From: Flavobacterium sp. MC2016-06 | GTDB lineage: Bacteria; Bacteroidota; Bacteroidia; Flavobacteriales; Flavobacteriaceae | Length of the DNA stretch: 64,000 nucleotides | Direction of reading: 5' to 3' | NCBI RefSeq assembly: GCF_009711165.2 | Contig: NZ_WMID02000005.1 | Coordinates: 1 to 64,000 of the forward strand | Shown: in pieces, positions 28,863-38,263 of the stretch | Numbering within the stretch: the first letter of the stretch is position 1 | Layout of the letters: each line of letters begins with the position of its first letter | The notes under the pieces: generated by a model | What the model saw: the letters and a program-made list of their open reading frames with translations, nothing else | Databases searched by the model: none | What the model was told of the DNA's origin: nothing | Made by a program: the position numbers and the translations under genes

Positions 28863-28932
28863 ATAGCAGATTGTATATTTCTATTTTTTTTTAATTTCCT
28901 GCTGCTTGCTAATGAATTATCAATAAAAATAC

Positions 28933-29014
28933 TTTCACGCAGATTTAAGCGGAATGGAATAAAAAAATCGGCCAAATCGACCAAATCGGCCAAATCTGCT
29001 AAATCTGCGTGAAA
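28933..29014. repeat. Hairpin with internal 9-bp tandem repeats
   Basis: Perfect 15-bp arms (TTTCACGCAGATTTA at 28933-28947 and its complement at 29000-29014) enclose five 9-bp units of the type AATCGGCCA between about 28966 and 29010. The element lies between converging genes. Short open frames across it translate to repeats such as DLADLADLV and are not genes. Confidence 0.9.
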
Positions 29015-29083
29015 AAAATAATGAGATTGTGCCCGCAACAGCTAAAATAATAGATGTTTTTTGTAGAAAGCAATGTTTTAAAT

Positions 29084-29830
29084 TTACCAGCTTCCTTTTA
29101 AGCCTTCTTTCAAAGCAGCATTATATTTCTCTAAATCAAAACTATACAAATCTGGAGCTTTATGTGCGCCGCCTTTACGAGATTCGTCTAATTTAGTTAG
29201 AATATCATAGCGTAAAATTTTTCTATAAAAATTACCTCTATTTAATTTTTTGCCTAAAATACCCTCGTATAATTTTTGAAGTTCCGGCATGGTAAACTTT
29301 TCTGGAAGAAGATTATAACCAATAGGATGATTGTTTAATTGCTCACGGAGTGTAAGCAGTGCTTTATCATAAATCGTTCTGTGATCCATCATAAATTCAG
29401 GCAGTTCGTCGATAGATTTCCATTCACAGGCATTAGAATATTGATCGACAATTAACTTCACATTATTATATTCGGCCAAAGCATAATAACCTATAGAAAC
29501 AAAACGCTGTTTGTTCCAAATCGTATCATCATATTCTTCAAAAACACTTTCAGAACGCTTTAAATTTCCAAAAGTATAAAACTGCTGTAAGTAGATATTT
29601 TCAGTCCCTGTACGGTCTTTTAAGATACGCACGGCAGCATCATCAACATTTTCTTCCTTCATTACATAACCGCCCGGAAGTGCCCATTTATCCTGATCTT
29701 TCATTCTTACGGTCAACAGTTGAAGCGTAGTTTCATGAAAGCCAAAAATAACACAGTCAATAGAAAGAGTAGGAATGTATTTGTTCCACGACTCCTGCGA
29801 TTGTATTTCAAGTATCTTTTTTAATTCCAT
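29084..29830 (-). CDS. Nudix-related transcriptional regulator (NrtR/AraR-like)
   Basis: A 248-residue protein with an N-terminal Nudix fold and a C-terminal winged helix-turn-helix. The Nudix box at 54-76 keeps Gly54, Glu60, Arg68 and Gly75, but the metal-binding Glu positions are altered: the RE pair reads Arg68-Ile69 and the EE pair reads Asp72-Arg73. That degeneration argues for ligand sensing rather than hydrolysis. The C-terminal part (about 185-248, GNFYRKILRYDILTKL) fits the wHTH of NrtR-type regulators, of which AraR in Bacteroides controls sugar use. It is divergent from the glycosidase operon, its likely target. Confidence 0.82.
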   Translation of the reverse strand: MELKKILEIQSQESWNKYIPTLSIDCVIFGFHETTLQLLTVRMKDQDKWALPGGYVMKEENVDDAAVRILKDRTGTENIYLQQFYTFGNLKRSESVFEEYDDTIWNKQRFVSIGYYALAEYNNVKLIVDQYSNACEWKSIDELPEFMMDHRTIYDKALLTLREQLNNHPIGYNLLPEKFTMPELQKLYEGILGKKLNRGNFYRKILRYDILTKLDESRKGGAHKAPDLYSFDLEKYNAALKEGLKGSW

Positions 29831-30167
29831 TAGACTATAATTAATTCCAAATTTAGACTTTTTAATAGTTACAAGTCAAATTATCTAAATTTTTTCTGAC
29901 AATTTTTTTCTGTAACAAAAAAATATTGAGTGGTGATATTTTTAGATTTTCAATTTTAATTATTCTTCTGGTTTTTCTTCAAAAAAGTATTTTTTTTCAC
30001 TGATTGCGATAGTTTACGCAAACGAAATAGCTGTTTTTCTCTTTATTTTAACAAAACAAAGTTCTGTCTTCTTTGTTGATTTTATGGAATTTATAAGTTG
30101 TTTTTTATGCGATAATAAAAATTATAACATCATTTATTTGTTGAAATGAGAAAATGTAATTAATATT

Positions 30168-30201
30168 GCTTCATTATGAAGCAATGAAAATTCATAATGA
30201 A
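30168..30201 (+). promoter_or_regulatory. Candidate operator upstream of the TonB/GH3 operon
   Basis: A 15-bp palindrome (GCTTCATTATGAAGC, 30168-30182) overlaps an 11-bp inverted repeat whose second arm TTCATAATGAA is at 30191-30201, ending 19 bp before the receptor ATG. The rest of the 391-bp divergent gap is AT-rich without other clear structure. It is a plausible site for the divergent Nudix-type regulator. Confidence 0.5.
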
Positions 30202-30220
30202 AACCTAACTTAAACTACTC

Positions 30221-32467
30221 ATGAAAAAATTAATTATTGCAACAGTCTGTATGGCGTTTTTTCCAACTTTCGAAGCTTTTTCACAAGAAGATAAAAAACA
30301 ACAAAAAGCCACAGACACCATTAAACCAACTACAAAAATTGTAGAAACAAACAGCAAAGAAGAAAAAAACAGAAATGTGATGTTGAATGCTGCCAATAAT
30401 ACTAGTCCAAGGGATGTAAATATTGGTTTGCCATCAACAGTGGGAGGAATTACGATTTTAGAAAATGACCTGCCCGTTGTTTATTTTTTCTGGCCAGAAC
30501 TTCCTAATAAAACTTGGAGAGGAAGTGTTGGTTTGGAAAAAACAGGTCTTTTAAAAATGGATCAATTAGCAAACACAATGGGAGATCTAGGATTTGCTGT
30601 AAATTCTTATTCTCAAACAGGAACGAAAGAGCAAAAAATAAAAGGAAAGTTTACCACAAGTAATTTTGGATGGCTGCAAGGTGATGTAAATGTTTCTGGA
30701 CCAATTTCTAAAAATGGCTGGACTTATACCGCTGGGGCATTTATGAACTATGATCCAAGTACTTTTAAATTAGGATTTACAAGAAATGCCGATGAAACTA
30801 AAATATTTAGAGGTGGTGTTACAAAGTATTTTAACGAGGATAAAGGGAAAATATCTATTATTTACAAATATTCCGACTCTTATAATATTACAACCCCTGC
30901 TGTTTTTCAATATGGCGAAAATGGTAAAGTAACCGAATTGGATAATTTTGACATTGGTAAAGATTCTTATGTTGTTAACGACGGTAAAGTCAAAACAAAA
31001 GATATTCTTACTGGAGAATACAAATGGTCTAATTTGGCAGGAAACGACAATAGGTCATCTGCGCACAACATTGATGTATTTGGTAATTATAAGTTAGACA
31101 ACGATTGGAATTTCAAATTTTCTACAAGAGCACATTTTGCTAAAGTAAAAATGATCAATATTATTCCGCTGAGTATTTTTGCTGCAGATGCTTCACAAGG
31201 TTATACTTTGGCATCAACAGGTCAGGCTTATTCGGGTAATGTAGGCACACAGTTGGTACTAGAAACTCCAGAAACTCCAGTTACCAATATTGCAGGGCGT
31301 TTTTCTATAAACAAACAGATTCAAAATCACAACTTGACATTTGGTGTTTTAGAACAATTTTATAAAGTAGATAAATTTACTTCAAACAGATCGTTCTTTT
31401 ACCAAACTGTTGAAGCACAACCTGAGAGATTGATTGGTCAAAATACAGACTCAGATGGTTTTTATAATTACAACGCAGGTGCAGAATACCATAGTGGTAC
31501 AGAAAATAAACTATCGATCTATGCTACCGATGATTGGAAAGTATCGGATGACTTTAAATTAAGCTATGGATTGCATTTAAGAAATCACATGCTTAATGGT
31601 GAATATTCATTAACACCTCGAACTGTAGGATTTAATTTTACAGATGCTAATCAATTCAATAAGATTGATCAAAACTTTTACCAGATTGCAGGTAGTTTGA
31701 ATGCCACTTATAATATTACTAAGAAGTTTGGGGTATTAGCTAACTTTCAATACAATGAAGAAAATACAAGATTAGAAAGTTATTCTCAGGCTTTTGAACC
31801 CAATACCCATAAAATCAAAAGTCCATTAGGAGCTTTAGGTCTTTTCTGGAATACAGATTATCTTCAATTAATTTCTCAAGTTACGTATCTTAAAAAGAAC
31901 AACAACTTGGCTAGATATAATTTAGTAAACCCGCTTAATTCGTCTGAGGCACAAACTACAACCGTGTATTACGATATTGAGACAGTGGGCTGGACGACCG
32001 ATTTTGTTGTTAACCCTTTCAAAGGCTTTAACCTTCATTATTTAATTACATTTCAAAATCCATTGTACAAAAAATTCAACTTTGACGCTTTCGGAACATC
32101 GTATGATTATAGCGACAAGAATGTGTTAGGTGTTGCCAAAGTCTTGATGGAAGTTGATCCAAGTTATACCATTGACAAATTCAAATTTTGGGCAAGTTTC
32201 AGGTATTTTTCAAAACAATATGCCAACCTGACCAATGCTTTATACTTTGCGCCAAGATGGGAAACTTTTGGAGGAATCAACTATACAGTTAACAAAAACA
32301 TCAACATCGGTGCAACTGTTATTAACTTCTTGAACCAAAGAGGAGCAAGCGGCACTATCAACGGAGCTGAATTGATTACAGATGCAACACCATATTACGG
32401 AAAACTAATGACAGGTACTTACATTATGCCATTAACAGGTCAATTATCCGTAAACTTTAATTTTTAA
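30221..32467 (+). CDS. TonB-dependent receptor-like outer membrane protein
   Basis: A 748-residue protein with a signal peptide (about 1-22, EAFSQ). It lacks the usual carboxypeptidase-like domain; a short plug-like stretch lies at about 55-140 (SPRDVNIGLPSTVGGITIL), and the rest is a beta-barrel with many alternating aromatic strands and the outer-membrane terminal residue Phe (LSVNFNF). There is no SusD partner. It leads a six-gene operon of secreted hydrolases, with the next gene 9 bp away, so it probably imports the small sugars or glucosides they release. Substrate unknown. Confidence 0.78.
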   Translation: MKKLIIATVCMAFFPTFEAFSQEDKKQQKATDTIKPTTKIVETNSKEEKNRNVMLNAANNTSPRDVNIGLPSTVGGITILENDLPVVYFFWPELPNKTWRGSVGLEKTGLLKMDQLANTMGDLGFAVNSYSQTGTKEQKIKGKFTTSNFGWLQGDVNVSGPISKNGWTYTAGAFMNYDPSTFKLGFTRNADETKIFRGGVTKYFNEDKGKISIIYKYSDSYNITTPAVFQYGENGKVTELDNFDIGKDSYVVNDGKVKTKDILTGEYKWSNLAGNDNRSSAHNIDVFGNYKLDNDWNFKFSTRAHFAKVKMINIIPLSIFAADASQGYTLASTGQAYSGNVGTQLVLETPETPVTNIAGRFSINKQIQNHNLTFGVLEQFYKVDKFTSNRSFFYQTVEAQPERLIGQNTDSDGFYNYNAGAEYHSGTENKLSIYATDDWKVSDDFKLSYGLHLRNHMLNGEYSLTPRTVGFNFTDANQFNKIDQNFYQIAGSLNATYNITKKFGVLANFQYNEENTRLESYSQAFEPNTHKIKSPLGALGLFWNTDYLQLISQVTYLKKNNNLARYNLVNPLNSSEAQTTTVYYDIETVGWTTDFVVNPFKGFNLHYLITFQNPLYKKFNFDAFGTSYDYSDKNVLGVAKVLMEVDPSYTIDKFKFWASFRYFSKQYANLTNALYFAPRWETFGGINYTVNKNINIGATVINFLNQRGASGTINGAELITDATPYYGKLMTGTYIMPLTGQLSVNFNF

Positions 32468-32476
32468 TTTATGATT

Positions 32477-34777
32477 ATGAAAAAATTAGTATTCAATATT
32501 GTACCATTATTTTTCGGCATAGCTGTTTTTTCTCAAAATATCCAAACCGTGACCAATTCCAAAGGTCCGGTTTTGGGATATTCTGCTGATTCTGGAATAA
32601 AAATACTAACCGTAAATGGTAATAAGTTTAAAGATTTAAATAAAAACGGAAAGTTAGATAAGTACGAAGATTGGCGTTTACCTGTTGAAGAAAGAGCCAA
32701 AGATTTGGCTTCAAAAATGTCAGTAGAACAAATCGCTGGATTAATGCTTTACAGCGGACATCAATCTGTTCCCGCTCCTGCAGATGGTTTTAGAGCAGGA
32801 AAATACAACGGAATGTTCTACAAAGAAAGTGGTGCAAAAGCGTCTGACTTAACCGACCAACAGAAGAAATTTTTGAAAGAAGATAATCTTCGTCACGTAT
32901 TAGTAACGACGGTAGAATCACCAGAAATCGCCGCAAAATGGAGTAATAATATTCAGGCTTATATCGAAGGTTTAGGTTTAGGAATTCCTGCCAACAACAG
33001 TACAGATCCAAGACATTCAGCAACTGTAACCGCAGAATTTAATGAAGGAGCCGGCGGACAGATTTCACTTTGGCCAGACGGTTTGGCAATGGGCGCTACT
33101 TTTGATCCTGAATTGGTGAAAAAATTCGGAAACATTGCTGCTCAGGAATACAGAGCATTGGGAATTTCAACGGCATTATCTCCTCAAATAGATTTAGGAA
33201 CAGAACCTCGCTGGTATCGTATTGCTTATGTTTTTAGCGAAAGCCCAGAATTAACGGCAGATATGGCAAGAGGTTACATCGATGGTTTTCAAACAACGAT
33301 TGTAAAAGGTGCTGCTAAAAACGGTTGGGGAAATAAAAGTGTGAATGCAATGGTAAAACACTGGCCTGGCGGAGGTCCTGAAGAAGGTGGACGTGATGGT
33401 CACTGGGCAATGGGAAAGTACGCCGTTTATCCAGGTAATAATTTCCAAAATCACGTAAAACCTTTTACAGAAGGAGCTTTCAAATTAGCTGGCGGAACCA
33501 AAGAAGCTGCAGCAGTAATGCCTTATTATACAATCAGTTTTAATCAAGATACGAAAAACGGAGAAAACGTTGGAAATGGTTTTTCTAAATATTTAATCAC
33601 CGATTTACTTCGTGGAAAATATGGCTATGACGGAGTTGTTTGCACCGATTGGCTCATCACTTCTGAAGAAGGAAAAACGCCGGCAACTTTTGCTGGAAAA
33701 CCTTGGGGAGTTGAAAAATTATCCATTGCAGAACGTCACTACAAAGTTTTAGAAGCTGGTGTTGACCAGTTTGGAGGAAATAATGACAAAGGTCCAGTTT
33801 TGGAAGCGTATCAAATGGGAATCAAAGAACACGGCGAAAAAGCATATCGTGCAAAATTTGAGCAATCTGCGGTTCGTTTGTTGAGAAACTTCTTTAGAAC
33901 AGGATTGTTTGAAAATCCTTATGTAAATACAGAAGAAACCAAGAAAATTGTTGGGAATCCTGAATTTATGAAAGCAGGTTACGAAGCTCAGGTAAAATCT
34001 ATCGTAATGTTGAAAAACAAAGCCAGCATTCTTCCAATCAAAGAAAGAAAAACGGTTTACATTCCGAAGAGATATTCACCAGCAACATTCAATTGGTGGG
34101 GAGTTTACACCGCTCCAACTTTAGAATATCCTGTTGATATCGAGAAAATTAAAAAATATTACGATGTAACCGATGATCCTGCAAAAGCAGACTTCGCTTT
34201 GGTTTTTGTAAAAAGTCCACACAGCGAAGAAGGCGGGTACAGCGATATCGATGCAAATGAAGGCGGTAACGGTTATGTTCCAATTTCGCTTCAGTACCAA
34301 ACGTACACTGCAACAGAAGCTCGTGAAAAAAGTATTGCTGCCGGAGATGCCGTTGTTGCACCAAATGTACACGACAGAACTTTCAAAAATAAAACGTCAA
34401 CAGCAGCTAATTTTACAGATTTATTAGCCATCGAAAATACGTATAAAGCAATGAACGGAAAACCTGTAATTGTTTCGATAACGGCTTCAAAACCGATGAT
34501 TTTTAATGAATTTGAAGGTCACGCAGCTGCGATTTTAATGAATTTTAATGTGTCAAACCAAGCAGTTATAGATATTATTTCTGGAAAATATGAACCTTCT
34601 GGTTTGTTGCCGCTTCAGATGCCTGCCAATATGGAAACCGTTGAAAAGCAAAAAGAAGATGTGCCTTACGATATGATTTCTCATAAAGACAGCGAAGGAA
34701 ATGTATATGATTTTGCTTTCGGATTAAACTGGAACGGCGTTATCAAAGATGCCAGAACAGAAAAGTATAAAAAGTAA
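32477..34777 (+). CDS. Glycoside hydrolase family 3 enzyme
   Basis: A 766-residue secreted GH3 enzyme. I prefer ATG 32477 (MKKLVFNIV) over 32471, as it gives a clean signal peptide ending VFSQ. The (beta/alpha)8 part has KHWPGGGPEEGGRDGH and YDGVVCTDW, whose Asp391 is the expected nucleophile; the alpha/beta sandwich follows (AGYEAQVKSIVMLKN). Near the N-terminus a calcium-loop-like DLNKNGKLDKYEDW occurs, as in the other GH3 of this operon. It probably removes beta-linked glucose or a related sugar from chain ends. Confidence 0.88.
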   Translation: MKKLVFNIVPLFFGIAVFSQNIQTVTNSKGPVLGYSADSGIKILTVNGNKFKDLNKNGKLDKYEDWRLPVEERAKDLASKMSVEQIAGLMLYSGHQSVPAPADGFRAGKYNGMFYKESGAKASDLTDQQKKFLKEDNLRHVLVTTVESPEIAAKWSNNIQAYIEGLGLGIPANNSTDPRHSATVTAEFNEGAGGQISLWPDGLAMGATFDPELVKKFGNIAAQEYRALGISTALSPQIDLGTEPRWYRIAYVFSESPELTADMARGYIDGFQTTIVKGAAKNGWGNKSVNAMVKHWPGGGPEEGGRDGHWAMGKYAVYPGNNFQNHVKPFTEGAFKLAGGTKEAAAVMPYYTISFNQDTKNGENVGNGFSKYLITDLLRGKYGYDGVVCTDWLITSEEGKTPATFAGKPWGVEKLSIAERHYKVLEAGVDQFGGNNDKGPVLEAYQMGIKEHGEKAYRAKFEQSAVRLLRNFFRTGLFENPYVNTEETKKIVGNPEFMKAGYEAQVKSIVMLKNKASILPIKERKTVYIPKRYSPATFNWWGVYTAPTLEYPVDIEKIKKYYDVTDDPAKADFALVFVKSPHSEEGGYSDIDANEGGNGYVPISLQYQTYTATEAREKSIAAGDAVVAPNVHDRTFKNKTSTAANFTDLLAIENTYKAMNGKPVIVSITASKPMIFNEFEGHAAAILMNFNVSNQAVIDIISGKYEPSGLLPLQMPANMETVEKQKEDVPYDMISHKDSEGNVYDFAFGLNWNGVIKDARTEKYKK

Positions 34778-34790
34778 GGTATAGCGCCTC

Positions 34791-34830
34791 AATCTAGCAG
34801 CACGCATTTTTTTTCGCTGCTAGATTTTTT
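34791..34830 (+). terminator. Intra-operon hairpin, possible attenuator
   Basis: The 11-bp stem AATCTAGCAGC pairs with GCTGCTAGATT around a loop that is mostly T, followed by six T. It lies in the only long gap (71 bp) of the hydrolase operon, between the first GH3 and the nucleoside-hydrolase-like gene. It may lower expression of the distal genes rather than end transcription fully. Confidence 0.7.
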
Positions 34831-34848
34831 ATTTCAAATACAGCAATT

Positions 34849-35877
34849 ATGAAAACAATTAGACATTTAGCAGTACTAACATTGTCATTATTGACAACTG
34901 CAGTTTCGCTCGCACAATCTACAAAAATATCTTTTGCCAAAGACTTTGTAAAACCTAGAATGCGTGTTATTGTAGACAATGATTTTGGCGGAGATCCCGA
35001 TGGACTTTTTCAATTAGTACATCAGATTTTATCGCCTTCGGCAGAAATTCGCGGTATTATTGGTTCCCATTTAAAACCCGGAGACCCTTTTGATGCTTCA
35101 ACAGAAACGGCGACAAATGCGGTTAAAAAAGTAAAAGAACTTTTGGAAGTGATGAAGCTTCAAAATGCATTTCCTGTTTACGAAGGTTCAAACTTACAAT
35201 TGAAAGACACGAAAACACCCAATATTTCTGAAGGCGCAAAAGCCATAGTAAAAGAAGCCATGCGTACCGATGTAAAAACCCCGCTTTATGTAGTATGTGG
35301 AGCAGGTTTAACCGAAATAGCAAGTGCTTATTTAATGGAACCAAAAATTGCAGATCGTTTGACTTTGATTTGGATTGGTGGTCCAGAATATAGCGATTTA
35401 GCTTCACCGCCGCCCGGATATACTTCGCTTGAATACAATCTTGGCATTGATATTACAGCAGGACAAGTAGTTTTTAATGATTCGAAAATTCCGATTTGGC
35501 AAATCCCTAGAAATGCGTACAGACAAGTTTTATTGTCTTATTCTGAATTGCTTTTGAAAGTAAAACCAACAGGAAAAACAGGAGAATATCTTACCGAAAA
35601 GATCGAAAACCTAATGAAAAGAGTACAGAAGTTTGATCTTCATATTGGCGAAACCTACATTATGGGAGACAGTCCGCTGGTATTACTTACAGCCTTGCAG
35701 TCTTCTTTTGAAGCCGATCCGAGTTCGAGTTTTTATACCTTAAAACAAGCACCATTAATAAATGCTCAAGGACTTTATGAAACCAATACAAAAGGCAGAA
35801 ACATTCGCGTATACAATCAATTAGATACCCGTTTACTGTTTGAAGATTTCTTTGGAAAACTACAATTGTTTAAGTAA
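34849..35877 (+). CDS. Secreted nucleoside-hydrolase-like protein
   Basis: A 342-residue protein with a signal peptide (about 1-23, SLAQ). The opening RVIVDNDFGGDPDGLFQLVHQ resembles the Asp-rich calcium site of the inosine-uridine nucleoside hydrolase superfamily, and LTLIWIGGPEY in the middle fits the same fold. The second Asp of the usual DD pair is spaced differently, so it may be a DUF1593-like glycosidase or sugar-binding relative rather than a true nucleosidase. In a row of secreted glycosidases, an N- or O-ribosyl/glycosyl hydrolase role is possible. Confidence 0.65.
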   Translation: MKTIRHLAVLTLSLLTTAVSLAQSTKISFAKDFVKPRMRVIVDNDFGGDPDGLFQLVHQILSPSAEIRGIIGSHLKPGDPFDASTETATNAVKKVKELLEVMKLQNAFPVYEGSNLQLKDTKTPNISEGAKAIVKEAMRTDVKTPLYVVCGAGLTEIASAYLMEPKIADRLTLIWIGGPEYSDLASPPPGYTSLEYNLGIDITAGQVVFNDSKIPIWQIPRNAYRQVLLSYSELLLKVKPTGKTGEYLTEKIENLMKRVQKFDLHIGETYIMGDSPLVLLTALQSSFEADPSSSFYTLKQAPLINAQGLYETNTKGRNIRVYNQLDTRLLFEDFFGKLQLFK

Positions 35878-35891
35878 AAAAATCAATTAAG

Positions 35892-37364
35892 ATGAAAAAA
35901 GTAATAATCGGAATACTAGCAGTTCTTAGTTTCACCGCAAACGCCCAAAACAGAAAAGTGTCAGAATGGGTAAGTTCTACAGAAACTAAACCTTGGCAGG
36001 AAAAAAAACTGAATGGAGTCAAAAAAGATCAAAAAGCAGTTGAAATTTACACCAATAAATCGCTTCAAAAAATCGAAGGATTTGGTTCTTGTTTTAACGA
36101 ATTGGGCTGGACTTCTTTGAACCAATTAAATGTAAAAGACAGAGAAAATATTTTTAAGGAATTATACAGTAAAAACGGAGCCAATTTTACCATTTCAAGA
36201 ATGCCAGTTGGAGCAAATGATTTTTCTAGAGATTGGTATTCTTATGATGAAACAGACGGCGATTTTGCAATGAATAATTTTTCAATCAAAAATGATTTTG
36301 AAACCTTAATACCTTTCATAAAATCAGCTCAAAAGTACAATCCAAATATAAAGCTTTGGGCTTCTCCGTGGAGTCCGCCAACTTGGATGAAGTATAACAA
36401 ACATTACGCTTTAAACAAAGTTCCAAGCGTAATGCAACAAGTTAATAATGGGATTCAAGACAATCAGCTCGTAAAAGAAGGTACCGATAATTTTATTCAA
36501 GAAGACCAATATTTTAAAGCCTATTCTCTATACTTTAAAAAATTTATTGAAGCCTACCAAAAAGAAAACATCAAGATTTCGATGGTAATGCCTCAAAACG
36601 AATTCAACTCGGCACAATGGTATCCCAGCAATACTTGGACACCTGCAGGACTTACAAAATTCATCAGCTATTTAGGGCCAGACATGCAGTCTTTAGGAGT
36701 TGATGTTTTTTTTGGAACTCTCGAAAGAGGAAATCCTACTTTGTTTTCTGATGTTTATAAAAATACCGAAGTCAAAAAATACATCAAAGGAATTGGTGTA
36801 CAATGGGCTGGAAAAGAAGCCGTTTCGACCATTCATAAAGAATATCCAAACCTTACGATTTATCAAAGCGAACACGAATGCGGCAACGGTAAAAATGATT
36901 GGGCTTACGCCGAATACAGCTGGGATTTAATGAAACATTATTTCCTTAACGGAACTTCGGCTTATTTGTATTGGAACACTTCACTTTTACAAGGCGGTGT
37001 AAGCCGATGGGGCTGGACGCAAAACTCGCTGGTTACCGTAGATGCACAAAACAAAACCTATCATTGGAATCCTGAGTTTTATGTAATGAAACATTTTAGT
37101 CATTATGTACAGCCGGGAGCCGTTTTACTTCAAACTTCAAGTCAGTCTGTAGACAAACACCGAAATGATGTTTTAGGATGGTGGGAAGGAAATTTAAGCA
37201 GTAATGCAGACAACGTATTGGCTTTTAAAAACCCCGATAATTCTATTGTTGTTATTGCTTACAACGATCAAGAAACTCCAAAAGAATTGCACTTAAAAGT
37301 AGATCAATTGGAGGTAAACCCAACATTAGAAGCAAAATCATTTAATACCCTATTAATTAAATAA
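35892..37364 (+). CDS. Glycoside hydrolase family 30 enzyme
   Basis: A 490-residue secreted enzyme (signal peptide to about 18, TANAQ). The GH30 hallmarks are QKIEGFGSCFNELGW at the start, LWASPWSPPTWMK, the acid/base Glu237 in MPQNEFN and the nucleophile Glu327 in YQSEHE. A beta-sandwich follows to the end. The family includes glucosylceramidases, beta-xylosidases and beta-1,6-glucanases; the pairing with two GH3 enzymes makes a beta-glucan substrate attractive, but the subfamily cannot be set from reading alone. It lies 14 bp after the previous gene. Confidence 0.85.
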   Translation: MKKVIIGILAVLSFTANAQNRKVSEWVSSTETKPWQEKKLNGVKKDQKAVEIYTNKSLQKIEGFGSCFNELGWTSLNQLNVKDRENIFKELYSKNGANFTISRMPVGANDFSRDWYSYDETDGDFAMNNFSIKNDFETLIPFIKSAQKYNPNIKLWASPWSPPTWMKYNKHYALNKVPSVMQQVNNGIQDNQLVKEGTDNFIQEDQYFKAYSLYFKKFIEAYQKENIKISMVMPQNEFNSAQWYPSNTWTPAGLTKFISYLGPDMQSLGVDVFFGTLERGNPTLFSDVYKNTEVKKYIKGIGVQWAGKEAVSTIHKEYPNLTIYQSEHECGNGKNDWAYAEYSWDLMKHYFLNGTSAYLYWNTSLLQGGVSRWGWTQNSLVTVDAQNKTYHWNPEFYVMKHFSHYVQPGAVLLQTSSQSVDKHRNDVLGWWEGNLSSNADNVLAFKNPDNSIVVIAYNDQETPKELHLKVDQLEVNPTLEAKSFNTLLIK

Positions 37365-37366
37365 AG

Positions 37367-38245
37367 ATGAAAAAAATAATTTACAGCCTCTTTCTGGTTT
37401 CAGGATTAATGGCAAATGCACAAGAATCGGTACAATTATATTCAGGAAAAGCGCCGGGATCTGAAGATTGGACACAAAAAGAAGCTCAAATGTATTCGGA
37501 TCTTTTTAAAACTGAAGTAGTTTACAATGTAACAGATCCGTCTTTGCTGGTTTACCAAGTTCCAAAAGGAGTAAAAAATACAGGAACAGCAATTGTAATT
37601 GCACCTGGCGGAGGATTTCAGAGTTTGTCTATTAACAGAGAAGGAATCGAATTGGCTAAAATTTTGAGTGCCAAAGGAATTACGGCTTTTGTCTTAAAAT
37701 ACCGTTTGAACAAAACCGAAACAAATGATCCAGCAAGAGAAATGATGGACAAACTAAAAGACAGAGCGGCCTTTGAAAAAAACTCTTTAGCCACCATTCA
37801 ATTAGCAGCACAAGACGGAAAAAATGCTTTAAAATACGTTCGCAGCAATGCTTCAAAATATGGAATTGATACTAAAAAAGTCGGAATCATAGGTTTTTCT
37901 GCTGGAAGCACCGTAGCAATGGAAACCGTTTTGGATAATGCACCAGAGCAATTGCCAGATTTTGTGGCGAACATTTACGGAGGTCCGAGAGCTGAACTTT
38001 TGAGCGTTGCGACACCAGAAAAGAATATTCCAATGTTTGTTTGTGCAGCAAGTGACGATCAATTAAAATTAGCACCAAGAAGCATTCAATTGTACAACAA
38101 ATGGCTGGATGCAGGACAATCTGTAGAATTACACATGTACTCAAAAGGCGGACACGGTTTTGGAACTGGAAAACAAAATTTACCTGTTGATTCATGGGAA
38201 ATCCGTTTTGAAGAATGGTTAAAATTACAAGGATTTTTAAACTAA
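37367..38245 (+). CDS. Secreted alpha/beta-hydrolase esterase
   Basis: A 292-residue protein with a signal peptide (about 1-18, MANAQ). The nucleophile elbow GFSAG gives Ser178, the oxyanion-hole segment is APGGGFQSL (about 79-87), Asp230 or Asp231 lies in CAASDDQLKL, and His263 in KGGHGFG completes a triad. The pattern matches the bacterial acetyl-ester/xylan esterase group of dienelactone-hydrolase-like enzymes. It starts 2 bp after the GH30 stop and probably strips acyl groups from the same glycan. Confidence 0.83.
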   Translation: MKKIIYSLFLVSGLMANAQESVQLYSGKAPGSEDWTQKEAQMYSDLFKTEVVYNVTDPSLLVYQVPKGVKNTGTAIVIAPGGGFQSLSINREGIELAKILSAKGITAFVLKYRLNKTETNDPAREMMDKLKDRAAFEKNSLATIQLAAQDGKNALKYVRSNASKYGIDTKKVGIIGFSAGSTVAMETVLDNAPEQLPDFVANIYGGPRAELLSVATPEKNIPMFVCAASDDQLKLAPRSIQLYNKWLDAGQSVELHMYSKGGHGFGTGKQNLPVDSWEIRFEEWLKLQGFLN

Positions 38246-38263
38246 TAAACTAATCTATATAAT

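Noticed and set aside
28823..29038. Open frames reading DLADLADLV-type repeats on either strand
   Set aside because: They are translations of the 9-bp tandem repeat inside an intergenic hairpin and have no coding support outside it.
29084..29830. Active Nudix pyrophosphohydrolase
   Set aside because: The Glu pairs of the Nudix box are replaced (Ile69, Arg73) and a DNA-binding domain follows, which favours a regulator.
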